From NCBI GenBank assembly GCA_017632755.1, contig JAGBQU010000201.1, positions 1 through 8,017 on the forward strand: 8,017 nt of DNA. The letters are read 5' to 3'. The DNA comes from Lachnospiraceae bacterium (GTDB lineage: Bacteria > Bacillota_A > Clostridia > Lachnospirales > Lachnospiraceae). Under the pieces are notes generated by a model. The model saw only the letters and a list, made by a program, of their open reading frames with translations, searched no databases and was not told where the DNA came from. The position numbers were made by a program, and so were the translations under genes. Shown here in pieces: positions 5,501 through 8,017 of the stretch; the stretch's first letter is position 1; each line of letters opens with the position of its first letter.

Positions 5501-8017
5501 ACAAAGCTGCTGGGTGGCTTTGCAGGAACCAAGATCGGAGGTATCGTTGCAATAAACGGGTCCGATACCCGCACATCGAAGATCAAGGATTGTTATCTGA
5601 TCGGATCGACGATCCGTGTCGGCGGAGCCTGCAACTTTGTCGAAACGAACTCCGAGGTGCAGAAGCTGTCAGCCAGCTCGGCGGTGGGCGGCATATGCGG
5701 ATATAATGATAAAGCATCGGAGATAGAACATTGTTATCTGACGAGCTTATGCACGCAGGACGGGCAGATACGTAAGCAGAGCACATTGACGGTTAAGAAT
5801 GGCATGGTTGGCGGGATCGCTGCGGTGAATCTCGGAAAGATCGCTGCATGCGGATATACGGACAAGGTTTTTTATGAGGACGATGCCCAGGAGGAATGGC
5901 TTGTCGCAACAGAGGAGACAAAGGATATCGCCGATATGGCGTTTGCGGATCAGATAAGCGGATACCTCGGAGCGGTCTCATCTCCCATAGAGACCACAGA
6001 TGCAAATGGCGCGACGCCGGCACAAAATGCCGTGAATCAGCTCAATCAGCTTTTCCTGGATGAGAAGACGGGATCACTCACGGATCGTGTCAAGGCGCAT
6101 TGCGGTTATCTTCCCGCTCCGGGATACAGACCGGATCAGGGCATCTGCGTGTATGCGCTGCCCCAAAAAGCTTACGATGAGGGAAGTATTCATATCGATC
6201 CTTACGATGCAGGCAGCAATCATTGTGTGATCAGCCTGGATGAGGGGAAAGGATATGTTGGTGGAATCGCGGGATTTAACGGGACAAGTGGCCAATTGAA
6301 TTACTGTGCTTCCGGAAAATGGCTGGTTGAGAACTACCTGCCTGCCGTAAAGTATAATGCCATCGGAGGCGTGATCGGTGAGAACACTGCCGGAGCGGAT
6401 AAGGTAAGCTACAATGTCAACTTTGCATATGTGAGAAATGAGCTTGCGGCAGTGCCAAACGAAGGAAACGTGATCAATGACAGCAGTCAGGTGACTTCCG
6501 CCGCATACGATCGAAACTTTTACTATGTAGGTGGTGTTGTGGGTACCCAGAATAACACGCTTGCAGGAGACTGGACGATTGAAAAATGTATCAATGCCGG
6601 AACGGTCTTAAACTACTACGGGAACAATGCCGGAGGTGTGATCGCGCAGGTTAAGGGAATGGGCGGAACCGTGCAATACTGTTTCAATTACGGAACCCTC
6701 ATGACCGGATATACGACAACGCAAGGAGGCGGCTACAGCGGTGCCGCAGGAGGTATCGTGGCGCATTACACGGAGCTTAAGCCCGATCAGGTCAACAATG
6801 TTCTGCACTGTCAGAACCATGGGGTCGTGGGCTTTCCGATGCAGGGACTCGAATATGAGACCAATATCCGCAGAAACAAGATGGGCGGAATGACGGCCAA
6901 CGACGTCGGTGGCGTGGTGGGTATGATATCGGCGCCTCAAAGCAAAAATATGTACACCGTAAATATCATAGACTGTGTCAACGGTGTCTGTGCGAGGGTG
7001 TATTCTTATTCTACCGATGCAGGCATATTGGGAAAAGTCGGCGGATATATCAAGGATGGCGTGCAGTCCCAGACTTCGGTAAACAGTATCTTTATCAACA
7101 TGGATTCCTGCCGGAATTATACGTCCCATATCTGGAATTTCCAGGGGATCACCCGGGATGATGTTCTGATCAGTTATAACTCAGCAGGCATTTTTGCGGG
7201 CAGACAGAAGTATGACACGAGCGTTCCTAAGGTTGGCTACAGTACGATACAGAATTGCTTTAGTGTGAAAATGCTCGGCTTTGCCGGTAACGGAAGCCTG
7301 CGCAGCTTAAACGGCGGTAAAGTCGGAAAGATCACGGACTTTAAGATCAACACTCTGGATGAGAATCTGGAGACATTCCGCTATTGCGGAAACAATTATT
7401 ACGTGGACGAGGTTTCCTTCCAATACAATCGCTCACAGGGAAGGATCCGGTCAGGCGGATTTGTGGCGGGCGCCAATAATTCGGATATCGCAAACCAGAT
7501 CAATACCTATGTGTGCGCCTTTGTCTCGGAGGGAAGACCGGCGACGATCACCGGCCGGATCGATGAGACAAATTACGGAGGGTATAACCAGAAAGCCAGC
7601 AAGAATAATCTGGATGAACTCAGCCTTCGTCTGGGAGCGGACAGATTGATCGCTGTCGCATACGGGGATGAGAAAAAACAATATGCATTTGCGGTGGTCC
7701 CGTATGAATACGATACAACAAAGATCGGCGTGCAAAATGCGTGGATTGAAGGAACACATTTATATGTCGCCACGCAACAGGGTGATCTGGAATGTCCGAT
7801 TGTATATCGCTTTGGAGAACAGGGCGATGCGCTGCCATACAACATGGATCTGCTTGACCACTTCTATTTCGAGAACGTAAAAAGGACGCAGCAGTCCGCG
7901 AAAGCGGATGCAACCCGGCTGCCCTTCGCAGATGAATACGATGTGGATTACTTTGCACTGGATTGTGCATATATGAAATTTATAAAAGAAAGCAGATCGC
8001 AGCAACCGGATATCGTA
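2378..8017 (+). CDS. Giant prepilin-like protein with GLUG-type repeats (3' truncated by window edge)
   Basis: One open frame of 1,880 codons with no stop before the window ends. ATG 2378 puts a class III prepilin leader at the extreme N-terminus. The alternative in-frame GTG 2363 adds only five residues; no strong Shine-Dalgarno decides between them. Layout: leader 1-13; hydrophobic helix 14-41; non-repetitive region 42-414, including a beta-rich stretch around 230-330; a lead-in typical of GLUG proteins at 415-500 (YEIARCRHLSN, LTEDLDW, FDGQGNQITGLLI); about twenty GLUG-like repeats at 530-1726; a distinct C-terminal part 1727-1880 and beyond. A non-repeat insert interrupts the array at about 1159-1292. 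Prepilin peptidase should cut after G13 and methylate F14, and the helix would anchor the protein in the membrane or a pilus, leaving the rest extracellular. Ordinary pilins are under about 250 residues. A surface adhesin is my inference; the ligand is unknown. No pilus assembly gene is visible here. Confidence 0.9.
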   Translation, partial: MEKQYGSVNKNAGFTLLEMIAVITVIAISMSVAVWAVMGWIAHYEYTSSEEKAKIIYMGAQSALSAAESRGTLDEYMEQLKGEMTLFSQSGEGSGPDKATYGIPTKPDNEGNEHEYGYLAVRSGDYQADPDKKIFDLLRTYVSETEQLNGSIVLEFDLTAGKVYSAFYSTWADSISYGAQESVVRGDFYIIKERRTPEYREDYAVGYYAADQVNVVQLARAEELRMKECQLHNEETLHLTMSSTSVNADADTQFTVQLYDASQTGMQPALQCSFSVDRSMLGGAVDQPRLVQTQVTDADGNSLGDYAFVLSFDSRTDAEGAEEYVLSLTLDALSTGQTMALMKQKLESGRTDKTGYSITRLLGTSPRDIFARVLVQPKDSLIAYATGPAMDSNVENDLFATKVAGSSFAARDDVYEIARCRHLSNIRYMEQYASATDRMYALTEDLDWKDGVIYDPLKETTGAVLYASEDTTKTGFPMIPKLGEKSVFDGQGNQITGLLITNESGALYRYKSDGTLTDPAAPVNVAKTLGLFGTNRGTVQRLIFSEAKVTALSAAQHAISGQADTSVYADSLEAVGILCGRNEGYCRELYFDKECAVKASVFANLRDEEEAVTAGMEHPANEPYLNQMYGCGVGMVAGTAVLKAEAVFDRIRTAGSVDATISGTAANIKDAPAVTDIVAREMIYDHAQILSGGKTNADYYAYGVGGLFGYVYGEYQTQTDQLGIGISGELVAANKGLSPDAQGGYLPMYRRIRKQVTETDAAGNQVTVYKLVKSTKEEDNLFGDWQTQSIMNKADVKGAAFTGGIVGNLYISGKANSQIPLDAENDPKIPDDAVAHLLNCHNYGDSSGSDFVGGIVGVNGEGGYIKDCVSYGSPSAGNGVAAGIASENYGYMSKCVVDRAKADADHADQAYIPKIEGNMLFAGIITSTNHKNSIVYQCRSAVTQLEENTRILISGKEMHTFGFLVGENDGVVDGGRSGIYLGYESPETNLIIGGAVGINNSVVKNVTVMFDLADTGHANCIGGVVGENLGVVKRCRFGGNITKLLGGFAGTKIGGIVAINGSDTRTSKIKDCYLIGSTIRVGGACNFVETNSEVQKLSASSAVGGICGYNDKASEIEHCYLTSLCTQDGQIRKQSTLTVKNGMVGGIAAVNLGKIAACGYTDKVFYEDDAQEEWLVATEETKDIADMAFADQISGYLGAVSSPIETTDANGATPAQNAVNQLNQLFLDEKTGSLTDRVKAHCGYLPAPGYRPDQGICVYALPQKAYDEGSIHIDPYDAGSNHCVISLDEGKGYVGGIAGFNGTSGQLNYCASGKWLVENYLPAVKYNAIGGVIGENTAGADKVSYNVNFAYVRNELAAVPNEGNVINDSSQVTSAAYDRNFYYVGGVVGTQNNTLAGDWTIEKCINAGTVLNYYGNNAGGVIAQVKGMGGTVQYCFNYGTLMTGYTTTQGGGYSGAAGGIVAHYTELKPDQVNNVLHCQNHGVVGFPMQGLEYETNIRRNKMGGMTANDVGGVVGMISAPQSKNMYTVNIIDCVNGVCARVYSYSTDAGILGKVGGYIKDGVQSQTSVNSIFINMDSCRNYTSHIWNFQGITRDDVLISYNSAGIFAGRQKYDTSVPKVGYSTIQNCFSVKMLGFAGNGSLRSLNGGKVGKITDFKINTLDENLETFRYCGNNYYVDEVSFQYNRSQGRIRSGGFVAGANNSDIANQINTYVCAFVSEGRPATITGRIDETNYGGYNQKASKNNLDELSLRLGADRLIAVAYGDEKKQYAFAVVPYEYDTTKIGVQNAWIEGTHLYVATQQGDLECPIVYRFGEQGDALPYNMDLLDHFYFENVKRTQQSAKADATRLPFADEYDVDYFALDCAYMKFIKESRSQQPDIV
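3965..7555 (+). repeat. Array of about twenty GLUG-like repeats with a cysteine ladder
   Basis: Protein-level repeats, residues 530-1726, with rough consensus xVGGIxGxNxGxIxxCxxxG. Clear units start near residues 530, 703, 852, 962, 992, 1021, 1053, 1103, 1144, 1294, 1329, 1384, 1418, 1457, 1510, 1603 and 1692, with weaker ones near 575, 632, 801, 879, 922 and 1547. Spacing is irregular, about 30-60 residues, and the DNA copies are well diverged, so the array is old and not a recent tandem expansion. GLUG repeats are found in large bacterial surface proteins and are expected to stack as a beta-helix. Confidence 0.8.

Overview
The window reads as a moderate-GC Gram-positive anaerobe of the Clostridia, most likely Lachnospiraceae-like. 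This is inferred from clostridial-type MOSC, FdhD and GLUG-repeat proteins, strong GGAGG-type ribosome binding sites and a TATAAT promoter. No marker gene fixes the taxon. All supported genes are on the + strand.

Positions 1-2175 hold a tight molybdenum-cofactor operon. It contains the C-terminal half of MoaA (GTP 3',8-cyclase), a MOSC-MogA fusion (a MOSC domain joined to molybdopterin adenylyltransferase) and FdhD (formate dehydrogenase accessory sulfurtransferase). MoaA begins pterin synthesis from GTP. The MogA half adenylates molybdopterin so metal can be inserted. FdhD sulfurates the finished cofactor for formate dehydrogenase. The genes are 4 nt apart or overlap by 4 nt, so they are probably co-transcribed and serve a molybdenum- or tungsten-dependent formate dehydrogenase encoded elsewhere.

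Positions 2176-2377 are an AT-richer intergenic stretch. It holds a weak hairpin, a perfect TATAAT box and a 10-bp-phased TATGCCG direct repeat. A new transcription unit appears to begin here.

Positions 2378-8017 are one uninterrupted reading frame that leaves the window without a stop codon: at least 1,880 residues. It starts with a textbook type IV prepilin leader (cleavage after G13, Glu at +5, then a hydrophobic helix). After a non-repetitive region it carries about twenty GLUG-like repeats, most with a cysteine at the same position, and then a non-repeat C-terminal part. It looks like an extreme 'modular pilin', in which a pilin-type anchor carries a giant beta-helix-like surface domain. 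This is the most interesting object in the window. Its function is unknown; adhesion is an inference.
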